Source: Abiotrophia sp938010525
GTDB taxonomy: Bacteria > Bacillota > Bacilli > Lactobacillales > Aerococcaceae
DNA: 64,000 nucleotides
NCBI RefSeq assembly: GCF_938010525.1
Contig: NZ_CALLVK010000022.1
Location: 1-64,000 of the forward strand
Reading direction: 5' to 3'
Part shown: piece by piece, positions 7,838-16,420 of the stretch
Numbering within the stretch: the stretch's first letter is position 1
How the letters are laid out: each line of letters starts with the position of its first letter
Notes under the pieces: generated by a model
Told to the model about the DNA's origin: nothing
Database searches by the model: none
What the model saw: only the letters and a program-made list of their open reading frames with translations
Made by a program: the position numbers and the translations under genes

Positions 7838-9286
7838 TTAGTAATAGTAATAACCTAGATCGTTCTGCTGTGGCATGACGAAGTGATAGCCTTTCTCCTT
7901 GAAGATAGGAATGAGGACATCAATGGCTTCCACTGTGGAGATGTGGGTATCGTGCATGAGAATCACCGACTTAGGTTGCAAGTGGCTCAAGACCTGCTCG
8001 ATAATCATGTCCTTGTCGTGGCTCTTCCAGTCCTCGGAGTCCACGTTCCAGACAATCGACGTCATAGGTTGTAGGAGGTCCACTACCCGCTTACCCCCAC
8101 TCCCGAATGGTAGGCGGTAGAGGGTTGGGGTGACACCCGTCGCTTCTTGAATGGCTTCTTGGGCGTATTGAATTTGCTTCTTAACCCCTTCATCTGACTC
8201 CTTGGCCATGTCCGGGTGGGTATAGGTGTGGTTGCCGATTTGGTGGCCGGCATCTCGCACCTTACGGGCAATCTCAGGATACTTCTCGACGAAGCCCCCC
8301 ATCATGAAGAAGGTGGCCTTCACCTGGTGCTTATCTAAGACTGCCAGTAACTTCTCTGTCACTTCTGGGTTAGGACCATCGTCAAAAGTTAGACTAATCA
8401 GTTTACGGTGGTCAATGGCAGAGCCTGACAAGCCGTCTGCTAGGCTAGCACAAGACCAGAGGGCCTCAATGCTTTCCTTGGATAAGTTATCATCGGTGGC
8501 ATTTTTAGCTACCGCCTTGGCGAAGTCTTTGGCCTTATCCTTGAGTTGGTCGCTCAAGTCCTGAGCATCGGTATGAGCCTCAATCTTTTGGATATCTTGC
8601 TCGATGGCCTGAAGAGTGGCCACGTTAGTATCCACCGTCGCTTGGTCGACGTTCGTCCCCAAGGACAAGTCGCTAATCGCCGCCTTCACCTTATCTTTCA
8701 AGCTAAAGACTTGATCAGCCTCCGCAATCAGTTCTTGGATGGCTTGCCCTAGGGCATCTTGCTTACCTACCTTAGTCACCGATTCGTTGCCAGCCACGGT
8801 CTTAACCGTTTCGGCCGTCACACCTTCGGCTAATTTGGCCTTGTGGTTGACTTGATCACCTTGAATGAGGGCTTGGTCGCTGACATAGAGCTGGCCCAAG
8901 GCTTGAATGGCTTGATAACGGGCTTCAGCTGCTTGGTAGTCCTGCATAAGTCGGTAACCAGACCAACCTCCTAGGGCTTGCACCTTAGACTTAGCCGCCT
9001 CTAGCTTACTAGTTGAGATATCTTGAGCCAAAAAGTCTCGTTGCGGACTGAGGTAGAGGTCCTGAATGGCGCTCTCGGCTGCTTGGATGCTCTGGCTTGA
9101 ACCCCCACGAATAAGAGGGAAAGCCACCCAGGCTAGCACTAGCACTGCTATGGTCCCGACTAAGAGGGTCAAGCCTGTCCGGGTTGCCCGTTTTCTCAAG
9201 GCCGCTGGGTCACTGGCAGGGCTAGGACTGGTCTCTTCTGAAGGTTTAATTGGATCTTGCTTGCTTACTTGTTCTTGGTCTGACAT
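7838..9286 (-). CDS. Membrane-anchored polysaccharide deacetylase (PgdA-like)
   Basis: 482 residues: a short cytoplasmic tail, one membrane anchor (about 38-58), an extracellular helical region (about 65-270), and a C-terminal NodB deacetylase domain (about 295-475). Catalytic motifs are intact: TFDDGP (300-305), HTYTHP (H353, H357), RLPFG (391-395) with Phe in place of the usual Tyr, DSEDW (416-420) and LMHD (443-446). Such enzymes remove N-acetyl groups from cell-wall glycans, commonly peptidoglycan GlcNAc, giving lysozyme resistance. The substrate is inferred. It ends in four consecutive Tyr, which is odd. It is monocistronic, with a terminator after it. Confidence 0.88.
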   Translation of the reverse strand: MSDQEQVSKQDPIKPSEETSPSPASDPAALRKRATRTGLTLLVGTIAVLVLAWVAFPLIRGGSSQSIQAAESAIQDLYLSPQRDFLAQDISTSKLEAAKSKVQALGGWSGYRLMQDYQAAEARYQAIQALGQLYVSDQALIQGDQVNHKAKLAEGVTAETVKTVAGNESVTKVGKQDALGQAIQELIAEADQVFSLKDKVKAAISDLSLGTNVDQATVDTNVATLQAIEQDIQKIEAHTDAQDLSDQLKDKAKDFAKAVAKNATDDNLSKESIEALWSCASLADGLSGSAIDHRKLISLTFDDGPNPEVTEKLLAVLDKHQVKATFFMMGGFVEKYPEIARKVRDAGHQIGNHTYTHPDMAKESDEGVKKQIQYAQEAIQEATGVTPTLYRLPFGSGGKRVVDLLQPMTSIVWNVDSEDWKSHDKDMIIEQVLSHLQPKSVILMHDTHISTVEAIDVLIPIFKEKGYHFVMPQQNDLGYYYY

Positions 9287-9325
9287 GTCAAATCCGTCCT
9301 CTTCAACAATAATTTTTGACTTATT

Positions 9326-10873
9326 TTATACAAATGGTGCAACAATCCGTAAGACAGCATCCCATAGCATACCAGTCAAGGTATTACGGGTATCTGCCAG
9401 GGTGATTTGGCGAGCTTGGGCTTGAGTGGCCAGGAAGTCCGCCTTGATGGTTGGAATAACTGGATGATCGTATAACATAGCGCTCAACTCAAAGTGCAGA
9501 TAGAGGGAGCGGTAGTCCAGATTAATGGTCCCTACACTGGCCAGACGATCGTCCGCCACAAAGGTCTTGGCATGGAGGAAGCCCGGGCTGAATTCATAAA
9601 TCTTAACCCCTGCTTCAATCAAGGGACGATAGTAAGAACGGGTCATGCGGAAGACCATCTTCTTGTCCGGAATACCTGGTGTCATAAGACGCACATCCAC
9701 CCCACGTCTCGCCGCCAAAGTCATAGCCGTCTGCAATTCATAGGAAATAACCAGATAAGGCGTATAGATATAGACATAATCCTGGGCAATATTGAGTATA
9801 TCACGATAGACATTCTCACCTAGAGGCTCATTATCCAAAGGCGTGTCCCCATATACTTGGACAAAGCCCTGAGCAGGATTAGCTAGCCTTAACGCCCGCT
9901 CCGCCAACTTGTCATCCTTGAAGGTTTCATAGTTAATGTCCTTCTTAGGATAGAAGGCATTCCACATATCTAGGAAGAGCGTGGCCAAACTCCAGACACC
10001 CGGCCCTTCTAGGCGAATCAAGTTATCCTTCCAATAGCCAAAACGTTCGATTTCATTAATATATTCATCGGCTAGGTTCATGCCACCAGTAAAGCCAACC
10101 TTGCCGTCAACGACCACAATTTTACGGTGGTCACGGTTGTTAACGGCCAGCGAAATCACTGGCGTAAAGGGATTAAACTGCAGGCACTTAATACCGATGG
10201 CCTCCATTTGCGCGACAAAGTCACTAGGCAGGGTGGTCAAGCAACCAAAGTCATCATAGATTACCCGGACTTCCACTCCTTGGGCTGCCTTTTGAGCCAA
10301 GACTTCAAAGACCTGATCCATGAAGAGACCTGGATTCATAATGAAAAATTCTATAAAGATATAGCGGTCGGCTTCTCGCAAGGCTTCTAAGAGTGGCTCT
10401 AGCGCCAACTCACCTGCGGCATAGTAATCCACTTGGGTGTCACCATAGACCGGTAAATTAGAGGTCTGTTCTATATAATAGCTGAGGCTGGCCAGACGGG
10501 AATCCTGTTCTAACAAGTGAGGATAAGCCCCTGACACAGCTTGGCCGTAATCTTTGGCCACCTGGTTGGCTACCTGGGCTGCCATGTGTCGGCTAGGCCG
10601 CTTGTTGCCGAAGAGGGCATAGAAGAGCCCCCCGAAGATAGGCAAAAGGCCCATTAAGATAATCCAGCTCATACGATAGGCCGGGTTCTCATTCTTACGA
10701 ATCAGATATAGGGTCATGATGACCGTGAAAACCCGCAAGAGAGCGTCCAGTACCAAGGAGTAATCGATGATATTGAGGAAAACGGTGATAAACCAGACTA
10801 GCTGAATCAGGATTAGAAGGGTCGTTACCAGGGCCCGCCCAGTAGTAAAACGACCGCGGAGTTTTTTAATCAC
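9326..10873 (-). CDS. cls: Cardiolipin synthase
   Basis: A 515-residue phospholipase-D superfamily enzyme that joins two phosphatidylglycerols into cardiolipin at the membrane. Membrane segments at the N-terminus (about residues 12-60 and 67-90) are followed by two catalytic HKD motifs, HRKIVVVD and HAKTFVAD, each followed by a GGMN- or GTINLDYRS-type segment. I choose GTG 10873 as start because GGAGG lies 6 bp before it; a longer frame from 10903 would have no such site. It overlaps the end of the acetyltransferase gene by 8 bp, so the two are probably coupled. Confidence 0.94.
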   Translation of the reverse strand: MIKKLRGRFTTGRALVTTLLILIQLVWFITVFLNIIDYSLVLDALLRVFTVIMTLYLIRKNENPAYRMSWIILMGLLPIFGGLFYALFGNKRPSRHMAAQVANQVAKDYGQAVSGAYPHLLEQDSRLASLSYYIEQTSNLPVYGDTQVDYYAAGELALEPLLEALREADRYIFIEFFIMNPGLFMDQVFEVLAQKAAQGVEVRVIYDDFGCLTTLPSDFVAQMEAIGIKCLQFNPFTPVISLAVNNRDHRKIVVVDGKVGFTGGMNLADEYINEIERFGYWKDNLIRLEGPGVWSLATLFLDMWNAFYPKKDINYETFKDDKLAERALRLANPAQGFVQVYGDTPLDNEPLGENVYRDILNIAQDYVYIYTPYLVISYELQTAMTLAARRGVDVRLMTPGIPDKKMVFRMTRSYYRPLIEAGVKIYEFSPGFLHAKTFVADDRLASVGTINLDYRSLYLHFELSAMLYDHPVIPTIKADFLATQAQARQITLADTRNTLTGMLWDAVLRIVAPFV

Positions 10874-11498
10874 GGTCTCCCTCCTCTGCTGCCTTGCTAG
10901 CAAAGTAGTCAGCTTCGACCGCCTCCCAATGTAGGCGTTCCTCCTGACCTAAGGTCCGGATGATACGGGCCGGGTTGCCTGCTGCTAGCACATCAGCCGG
11001 TAGGTCCTTGGTGACAACCGAACCCGAAGCCACCACCGTGCGAGGCCCAATCGTCACGCCAGGATTAACCACCACATTGCCGCCTAGCCAGCACTCATCG
11101 CCGATGGTGATAGGTTTAGCCAGTTCGATGACCCGGTTACGGACCCCAGCATCCAGGGGATGGGTCGCCGTATAGAGGCTGACCCGCGGGCCAAACATGA
11201 CATTGCGACCAATGGTGATAGGCGCCACATCTAGCATAATACAATCGAAGTTAGCATAGAAATACTCGCCTACCGAGATATTGCAACCATAGTCCACATA
11301 GAAGGGAGACTCAATATGGCAGCGTTGGCCAATTGCTGCGAAGGTATCTTTGAGAATCTGATAACGAGCTTCCCTTTCCGTCCGCGACAAGGCGTTGTAG
11401 CGTTCCATTGCCAACCGCCCCTTGAGGCCCAATTGACGCAACTCCCTATCAGATGGATCGTAAGCTTGCCCAGAAATCATTCGTTCATATTCGCGCAT
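10866..11498 (-). CDS. Maltose/galactoside O-acetyltransferase family protein
   Basis: A 210-residue left-handed beta-helix acetyltransferase of the maa/lacA type. It has an N-terminal helical cap (MREYERMISGQAYDPSDREL) that matches the Mac domain, then hexapeptide repeats such as ITIGRNVMFGPRVSLYT and PITIGDECWLGGNVVVNPGVTIG. The catalytic His is in TATHPLD. These enzymes acetylate sugars with acetyl-CoA; the physiological substrate is uncertain. It has its own -10 TATAAT at 11532-11537 and precedes cls in an operon. Confidence 0.92.
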   Translation of the reverse strand: MREYERMISGQAYDPSDRELRQLGLKGRLAMERYNALSRTEREARYQILKDTFAAIGQRCHIESPFYVDYGCNISVGEYFYANFDCIMLDVAPITIGRNVMFGPRVSLYTATHPLDAGVRNRVIELAKPITIGDECWLGGNVVVNPGVTIGPRTVVASGSVVTKDLPADVLAAGNPARIIRTLGQEERLHWEAVEADYFASKAAEEGDRD

Positions 11499-11618
11499 AG
11501 TAGTATCCCCCTTCTTAAGCTACTCCCTTCTATTATACCCGATGACGCCCCTTTGAAACAACTCTCAATACCAAAAATGTGCGCTTAAATGCACACTTTT
11601 GTCCCCCTCTCGCCATAG

Positions 11619-11652
11619 AAAAGAGGGCTGGAAGTTACCTTCCAACCCTCTT
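11619..11652 (-). terminator. Terminator after tkt
   Basis: Minus-strand stem AAGAGGGTTGGAAG / CTTCCAGCCCTCTT with a GTAA loop, then TTCT. It is closely similar in loop and inner stem to the hairpins at 7804 and 14704. Confidence 0.85.
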
Positions 11653-11663
11653 AATTTTTTAGC

Positions 11664-13670
11664 TTATTTACCGAAAGCTTCTAAGTAACGTGCCACCACG
11701 TTTTCTACTGTGAAGCCGAATTGAGCCATTACTTGGTCAGCTGGACCTGATGCCCCGAAGCCATCAATCCCCACAGTGACGCCGTCTAAGCCCACATATT
11801 TTTGCCAACCGAAGGTTGAGGCCATTTCAACAGACAGACGGTTGCGAACAGCATTTGGCAAGACAGATTCCTTGTATGCTGCATCTTGCTCGTCGAAGCG
11901 GTTGAAGGCTGGGAAGGATACAACGGATACATCCACGCCGTGCTCTTCACGTAATTTAGCTTGAGCTGCGACCGCTAAGGCTACTTCAGAACCAGAAGCC
12001 AGGAGTAAACCAGCAGGCACTTGACCTTGAGCTGGGGATACCACGTAAGCCCCTTTACGTACGCCTTCTTCTGCCAAGGATTGGCTGTTAGCCAAGACTG
12101 GCAAGTTTTGACGCGTTAAGACTAACATACTTGGACGAGTTTGTTCTTCCAATGCCACTTTCCAAGCAACATAAGTCTCGTTCACGTCTGCTGGACGGAA
12201 GACGTTGAGGTTAGGTAAGGCACGGAAGGCAGCCAATTGTTCGATTGGTTCGTGGGTTGGGCCGTCTTCCCCAACTGCGATTGAGTCATGTGTCATGACA
12301 TAGATAACTGGCAATTGAGATAAAGCAGCCAAACGTACAGCAGCCTTGAGGTAGTCAGTGAAGACGAAGAAGGTCCCACCGTAAATCTTAGACCCACCAT
12401 GGAGGGCTACACCGTTCATGGCAGCTGCCATGCCGAACTCACGTACCCCAAACCAGATGTTGCGGCCTGCGTAGTTGTCAGGCATGAAGTCTTGCTCTTG
12501 GCTGTTCATGGTCTTGTTAGAACCAGATAAGTCAGCAGAGCCACCCCATAGGAAAGGCACACCTTGGCCTAAGGCTTGGATGGCCTTGAAGCTTGAGTTA
12601 CGACTTGCATCTGCCGCTGTTTCTGGACCAACTAGTTTCAGGCCCGCATCATAGCCTTCTGGCAATTTGCCTTGGAAGGCAGCCACTAAGGCAGCAGCCT
12701 TTTCAGGGTGAGCAGCCTTGTAAGCTTCGAATAACTGGTTCCAAGCCTCATTGGCTTTGGCACCACGCGCTTGAACTTTTTCAGCGAAAAGTTGTGCGGC
12801 TTCTTCTGGTACAGTAAAGGCAGGATAGTTCCAGCCGTATTTAGCCTTGGTTGCTGCCCAATCTTCTGAGCCTAAAGGTGCCCCGTGAACCTTAGCCGTC
12901 CCTTCGTTCTTAGAACCGAAGCCGATCACGGTCTTGATTTCGATAATCGTTGGTTGGCTAGTGTGCGCCTTAGCTACTTCAATGGCAGCAGAAATAGCAT
13001 TCAAGTCGTTCCCATCTTCCACGCGGAGATAGTGCCAGCCTTGTGCTTCAAAACGGTCTTTAACATTTTCTACGAAGGCTTGAGATAGGTCCCCGTCCAA
13101 GGAAATATCGTTAGAATCGTAGAGCACTACTAATTTACCTAATTGGAGCTTACCGGCTAAGGAGCAGGCTTCATAGGCTACCCCTTCCATTAAGTCCCCG
13201 TCACCACAGAGGGCATAGGTGTAGTGGTCGATCACTGGGAAGTCAGGCGTGTTGTAGGTCGCACCTAAGTGGGCTTCAGCCATGGCCATGCCGACAGCTG
13301 TCGCAATCCCTTGACCTAAAGGACCAGAAGTCGCTTCTACCCCATGCGTGTGACCCACTTCTGGGTGACCAGGGGTCTTGCTGCCTAATTGGCGGAAGTT
13401 CTTCAAGTCATCAATGCTTACATCAAAGCCAGCAGTATGCAACAGGCTGTATAGTAAGGCTGAACCGTGGCCTGCACTGAGGATAAAACGGTCGCGGTTG
13501 AGCCAGCCAGAATCCTTAGCGTTAACATTCAAGTGGCCTGCCCACAAGGCATAAGCCATCGGTGCCGCCCCCATTGGTAAACCTGGGTGACCTGAATTAG
13601 CAGCCTCAATTTGGTCTACACTCAGGGTCCGTAAGGTATTGACGGCGAGTAAGTCTTTTTCATTAAACAT
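11664..13670 (-). CDS. tkt: Transketolase
   Basis: A 668-residue thiamine-diphosphate enzyme of the pentose phosphate pathway that transfers two-carbon units between sugar phosphates. The thiamine-PP motif begins GDGDLMEGVAYEA, substrate loops include SAGHGSALLYSLLH and GHPEVGHTHGVEATSGPLGQG, and the pyrimidine-binding domain holds FGVREFGMAAAMNG. Length is normal. Of two nearby ATG codons, the second (13670, MFNEKDLLA) has the correct 8-bp spacing from GGAG. The promoter lies within 50 bp and overlaps a 21-bp dyad. Confidence 0.98.
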   Translation of the reverse strand: MFNEKDLLAVNTLRTLSVDQIEAANSGHPGLPMGAAPMAYALWAGHLNVNAKDSGWLNRDRFILSAGHGSALLYSLLHTAGFDVSIDDLKNFRQLGSKTPGHPEVGHTHGVEATSGPLGQGIATAVGMAMAEAHLGATYNTPDFPVIDHYTYALCGDGDLMEGVAYEACSLAGKLQLGKLVVLYDSNDISLDGDLSQAFVENVKDRFEAQGWHYLRVEDGNDLNAISAAIEVAKAHTSQPTIIEIKTVIGFGSKNEGTAKVHGAPLGSEDWAATKAKYGWNYPAFTVPEEAAQLFAEKVQARGAKANEAWNQLFEAYKAAHPEKAAALVAAFQGKLPEGYDAGLKLVGPETAADASRNSSFKAIQALGQGVPFLWGGSADLSGSNKTMNSQEQDFMPDNYAGRNIWFGVREFGMAAAMNGVALHGGSKIYGGTFFVFTDYLKAAVRLAALSQLPVIYVMTHDSIAVGEDGPTHEPIEQLAAFRALPNLNVFRPADVNETYVAWKVALEEQTRPSMLVLTRQNLPVLANSQSLAEEGVRKGAYVVSPAQGQVPAGLLLASGSEVALAVAAQAKLREEHGVDVSVVSFPAFNRFDEQDAAYKESVLPNAVRNRLSVEMASTFGWQKYVGLDGVTVGIDGFGASGPADQVMAQFGFTVENVVARYLEAFGK

Positions 13671-13713
13671 GCGCATATCTCCTTTGCTTTGTTGCTTGCC
13701 TTTATTGTAACAC

Positions 13714-13742
13714 GAATCGGTCGAAAATCGAACAAATTAAAT
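13714..13742 (-). promoter_or_regulatory. tkt promoter, extended -10
   Basis: Minus-strand TGTTACAAT (-10 at 13714-13719, with the TGn extension). The -35 region at 13737-13742 is poor and is covered by the dyad at 13728-13748. Confidence 0.55.
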
Positions 13743-13748
13743 GTTCGA
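13728..13748. promoter_or_regulatory. Operator-like dyad overlapping the tkt -35
   Basis: A perfect inverted repeat TCGAACA-7 bp-TGTTCGA located over the -35 region of tkt. It has no T-run, so it does not look like the terminator of the upstream Nudix gene. It is probably a repressor or activator site for an unidentified regulator. Confidence 0.5.
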
Positions 13749-13759
13749 ATGCTCAAAAA

Positions 13760-14371
13760 TCAATCGATTAACACCTGCCAACGCTCACCCGCCTGATAAG
13801 CCTCGTGGCAGAGTGCGATTTGTTGGTAGGAGCTTTTGGCTTCAAAGAGTTCCGGCAAGTCATCCGGAGCGAAAAATTCCGCTGCCAGGGTCTCGACATT
13901 GGCCTGGAAGTTTTGGGACTGGTAGTCACATTCGATGAAGCACTTGAGAATAGTGAAGGGATTATGACCTGGATTATGCAGATTACGGTCTTGAATCATA
14001 ACCAGACGCTTAGCCTGACCGACGACACCCGCTTCCTCCCAAAGTTCTTTGAGGGCATTGGAAGTCAAGGTCTCCGTCACGTCCATCCAGCCACCTGGCA
14101 GGGCCCAGCGCCCATCGGCTTCCTGAACTAGCAGAATCTTTTCGTCTCGCCAGACCACCGCTCGGGTATCGACCTTAGGCGTCTGATAGCCATATTCGCC
14201 ATCAAAGCCTAAGTCCAGCTGCTCCCGATCCAGATTGGACCGTTGGGCAATCAGTTCCTTGGCGATGACCTGAATCCGCTCATAGCGCTCGGTGTCGAAG
14301 ACATCCTTGGAATAGAAGACACCCGCTAAGCCAATGGCAATGAGTTCCTTTAACAAGACCAGTTCATCCAT
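13760..14371 (-). CDS. Nudix hydrolase with N-terminal Nudix-associated domain
   Basis: 203 residues. An N-terminal helical segment (1-45) typical of the Nudix_N domain is followed by the Nudix fold. The Nudix box runs from G94 to about V116: G94, E100, E109, E112, E113 and G115 are present, but the usual Arg is Lys at 108. Such proteins cleave nucleoside diphosphate derivatives such as ADP-ribose or NADH; the substrate cannot be told here. It lies upstream of tkt on the same strand. Gene and family are clear. Confidence 0.9.
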   Translation of the reverse strand: MDELVLLKELIAIGLAGVFYSKDVFDTERYERIQVIAKELIAQRSNLDREQLDLGFDGEYGYQTPKVDTRAVVWRDEKILLVQEADGRWALPGGWMDVTETLTSNALKELWEEAGVVGQAKRLVMIQDRNLHNPGHNPFTILKCFIECDYQSQNFQANVETLAAEFFAPDDLPELFEAKSSYQQIALCHEAYQAGERWQVLID

Positions 14372-14396
14372 ACACCTTCTCCTCCCTCTCTACGAA

Positions 14397-14418
14397 AAAA
14401 GAGGCCCCAAGGGCCTCA
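14397..14418 (-). terminator. Terminator after the 58-residue peptide gene
   Basis: Minus-strand GAGGCCC-TT-GGGGCCTC followed by TTTTTT. Confidence 0.85.
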
Positions 14419-14431
14419 GGGTCTTGCAAGA

Positions 14432-14608
14432 TTAGAATGAACCTTCGTCTTGCAAACCCCGAAGAAGTTCTTGGAAGGCTTCTTCAGAATCAACTACGTG
14501 GAAGGAGGTGCTGCAGCACCCTACACCACAATGACCATCCGCATGGTCTTGTGCGGCCAATTCTTCGTCTTCGATGTTTTCGATTTCTAATGGATTATCT
14601 TTTACCAT
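14432..14608 (-). CDS. Small acidic Cys-rich protein (58 aa), unknown
   Basis: A short but convincing gene: ATG 14608 lies 7 bp after GGAGG, behind an extended -10 promoter and in front of a strong terminator, so it is a monocistronic unit. The N-terminal half is acidic (EIENIEDEEL). A central HCGVGCC segment (Cys27, Cys31, Cys32, with His22 and His26 nearby) could bind a metal. The C-terminus is helical (EEAFQELLRGLQDEG). I do not recognise the family. No signal peptide or membrane segment is present, so it should be cytoplasmic. Confidence 0.75.
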   Translation of the reverse strand: MVKDNPLEIENIEDEELAAQDHADGHCGVGCCSTSFHVVDSEEAFQELLRGLQDEGSF

Positions 14609-14639
14609 AATACCGCCTCCGGTTGCTTTTGATAACGCT

Positions 14640-14668
14640 ATTATACCAAATTTATCGGACCTTGTATA
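14640..14668 (-). promoter_or_regulatory. Promoter of the 58-residue peptide gene
   Basis: Minus-strand extended -10 TGGTATAAT (TATAAT at 14640-14645) with a -35 TATACA (14663-14668) at 17 bp. Confidence 0.65.
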
Positions 14669-14703
14669 GAGACACGCTTAATCCAAACTAGCCAGTCCCA
14701 ATC

Positions 14704-14735
14704 AAAAAGGGGCAGGAAGTCACCTTCCTGCCCCT
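14704..14735 (-). terminator. Terminator after trmB
   Basis: Minus-strand stem AGGGGCAGGAAG / CTTCCTGCCCCT with a four-base loop, followed by a T-run. Confidence 0.85.
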
Positions 14736-14740
14736 AAGTC

Positions 14741-15382
14741 TTATTTTCTAAACTTGGCTTCCATGCGATAGATACGGTGACCACGCGAAGAGAATTTCTC
14801 CTCATATTCAGTCATGACATTATCAGGGAATTCTGACTGGTGCAAGTCTAACCAAACTTGCTTGAAGTAGAGGCCATACTGAGACATGCTGGCCAAGGAA
14901 TATTCGAAGAGACCTTGGTTGTCAGTCTTGAAGTGAATCTCCCCTTCTGGCACCAAAATCTCTTGGTATTGAGCCAGAAAATCAGGCGAGGTCAGACGAC
15001 GCTTGGCATGTTTTTTCTTAGGCCAAGGATCACTGAAGTTGAGGTAGACCAGGGACACTTCGCCCGGCGCAAAGTACTGGTTGAGGTTGCGGCCATCGGC
15101 GTGAAGGATTTGCAAGTTAGGCAAATCTTCCCGGATTTGATGTTCCAAGACCGTCACGATGACACTGGTTTGAATTTCAATGCTGATGTAGTTAATTTCA
15201 GGATGGCGCTTAGCCATTTCCACGATAAAACGGCCCTTACCAGAACCGACTTCGATATGAATAGGCTGTTCCTTGGCGAAACGGGTCTGCCACTGGCCAC
15301 GGAGTGTCTCCGCTTGCTGAGGCACATACTGAGGATGGGCATCCAGCTTTTCCTGGGCCCAAGGTTTATGACGTAATCTCAT
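14741..15382 (-). CDS. trmB: tRNA (guanine-N7-)-methyltransferase
   Basis: A 213-residue SAM-dependent enzyme that makes m7G46 in the variable loop of tRNA. The SAM-binding motif HIEVGSGKGRFI lies near residue 41; the substrate-binding part includes YLNFSDPWPKKKHAKRRL, a TrmB hallmark. The basic N-terminus MRLRHKPWA is typical. It follows a ytmP-like kinase gene by 3 bp, the same pairing as ytmP-ytmQ of Bacillus. Confidence 0.97.
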   Translation of the reverse strand: MRLRHKPWAQEKLDAHPQYVPQQAETLRGQWQTRFAKEQPIHIEVGSGKGRFIVEMAKRHPEINYISIEIQTSVIVTVLEHQIREDLPNLQILHADGRNLNQYFAPGEVSLVYLNFSDPWPKKKHAKRRLTSPDFLAQYQEILVPEGEIHFKTDNQGLFEYSLASMSQYGLYFKQVWLDLHQSEFPDNVMTEYEEKFSSRGHRIYRMEAKFRK

Positions 15383-15385
15383 AAC

Positions 15386-16216
15386 TTAGAAAAACTCCTT
15401 TGGTTGATGGGCGAGGCGACGCTTATCAGCTTGCGCCCCTTGGTAGATGGACTTCAAGAGTAGGACCAACTCATTCATACGGTCGAAGCGATTCTCCTGG
15501 TAATAGTGTTTGATAATGAGCAGACAGTTAATCTGGCTATACCACTGGACCCGTTTGTAGGTGGTGGCATCAAAGCGCAGGCCATAGGTCTTCAGCCATT
15601 GAGTCCAGTCGCTAGGCCGGTAATACTCGCAGAGTAAACGGCTGAGGTCGCTAAGCGGATCGGCAATGCGGACATTCTCCCAGTCTACTAGATAGAGCTG
15701 GCCATCTTCTGCTTCCAAGAAATTAAGGTGATGCAAGTCCCCATGGCAGACACAGTAGTTAACATTATAGAAGTCGTCATCCAGGGCATCTTCCAGAGAA
15801 TGAATGACTTCATTGAAAAAATGATGTTGGCAAAGCGCTGCTGGCAGGTCTTGGAGATAAAGGGCAATAAAGTCCAAGGGATAGAAGAGTTGGTCTTCAC
15901 TGCGTTTAAGCATCATGAGTAGGTAGTCGGATTGATGAATGGAACGGATTAATTGAATAACCTTTTCTTGGCCCATGTCTTCTCGACTAAGGAGTCGGCC
16001 ATCCTTCCATTCTTGGGCCACTAGGAGATCTCCTGAATAGGTTCGCTGGGTCCACATGAGCTTAGGGGTAATCCCTTGGGCTGACAAGGCCGCCAAGAAA
16101 GGTGAGGAGTTGCGTTTGAAGAAGACGCGTTCGTTATTCTTAACACCCATATAGGCGTCGCCACTAGCGCCCCCGATGGGGGTCATTTGCCAGTCCTGTT
16201 CTTGTCCACCGCGCAT
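15386..16216 (-). CDS. Phosphotransferase family protein (YtmP-like)
   Basis: A 276-residue protein of the aminoglycoside phosphotransferase/choline kinase fold. Visible motifs are the catalytic loop VCHGDLHHLNFL and the metal-binding LVDWENVRIADPLSDLSRLL, plus an N-terminal glycine-rich region (GGASGDAYMGV). Neighbouring trmB matches the conserved ytmP-trmB pair. The substrate is unknown; choline or a similar small alcohol is possible. The start follows GAGGAGG. Confidence 0.88.
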   Translation of the reverse strand: MRGGQEQDWQMTPIGGASGDAYMGVKNNERVFFKRNSSPFLAALSAQGITPKLMWTQRTYSGDLLVAQEWKDGRLLSREDMGQEKVIQLIRSIHQSDYLLMMLKRSEDQLFYPLDFIALYLQDLPAALCQHHFFNEVIHSLEDALDDDFYNVNYCVCHGDLHHLNFLEAEDGQLYLVDWENVRIADPLSDLSRLLCEYYRPSDWTQWLKTYGLRFDATTYKRVQWYSQINCLLIIKHYYQENRFDRMNELVLLLKSIYQGAQADKRRLAHQPKEFF

Positions 16217-16420
16217 CTGGGCGCCTCCTCTCTCATAAGCATACAGTCCATTTTACCATGGAATGGACCCAGGTAAAACACTTTTCCACTAAATAGTTGA
16301 TGTAAGCGATTCCTATCCGGAGTTCAATCACTAGCCTTACGCTCAAATTTCAGTCCTAAGGCCGATGGCAGCCACCAGCTCCTATGTTAGACTAGAATCG
16401 ATTAAGAAAGGAGTGATTCC

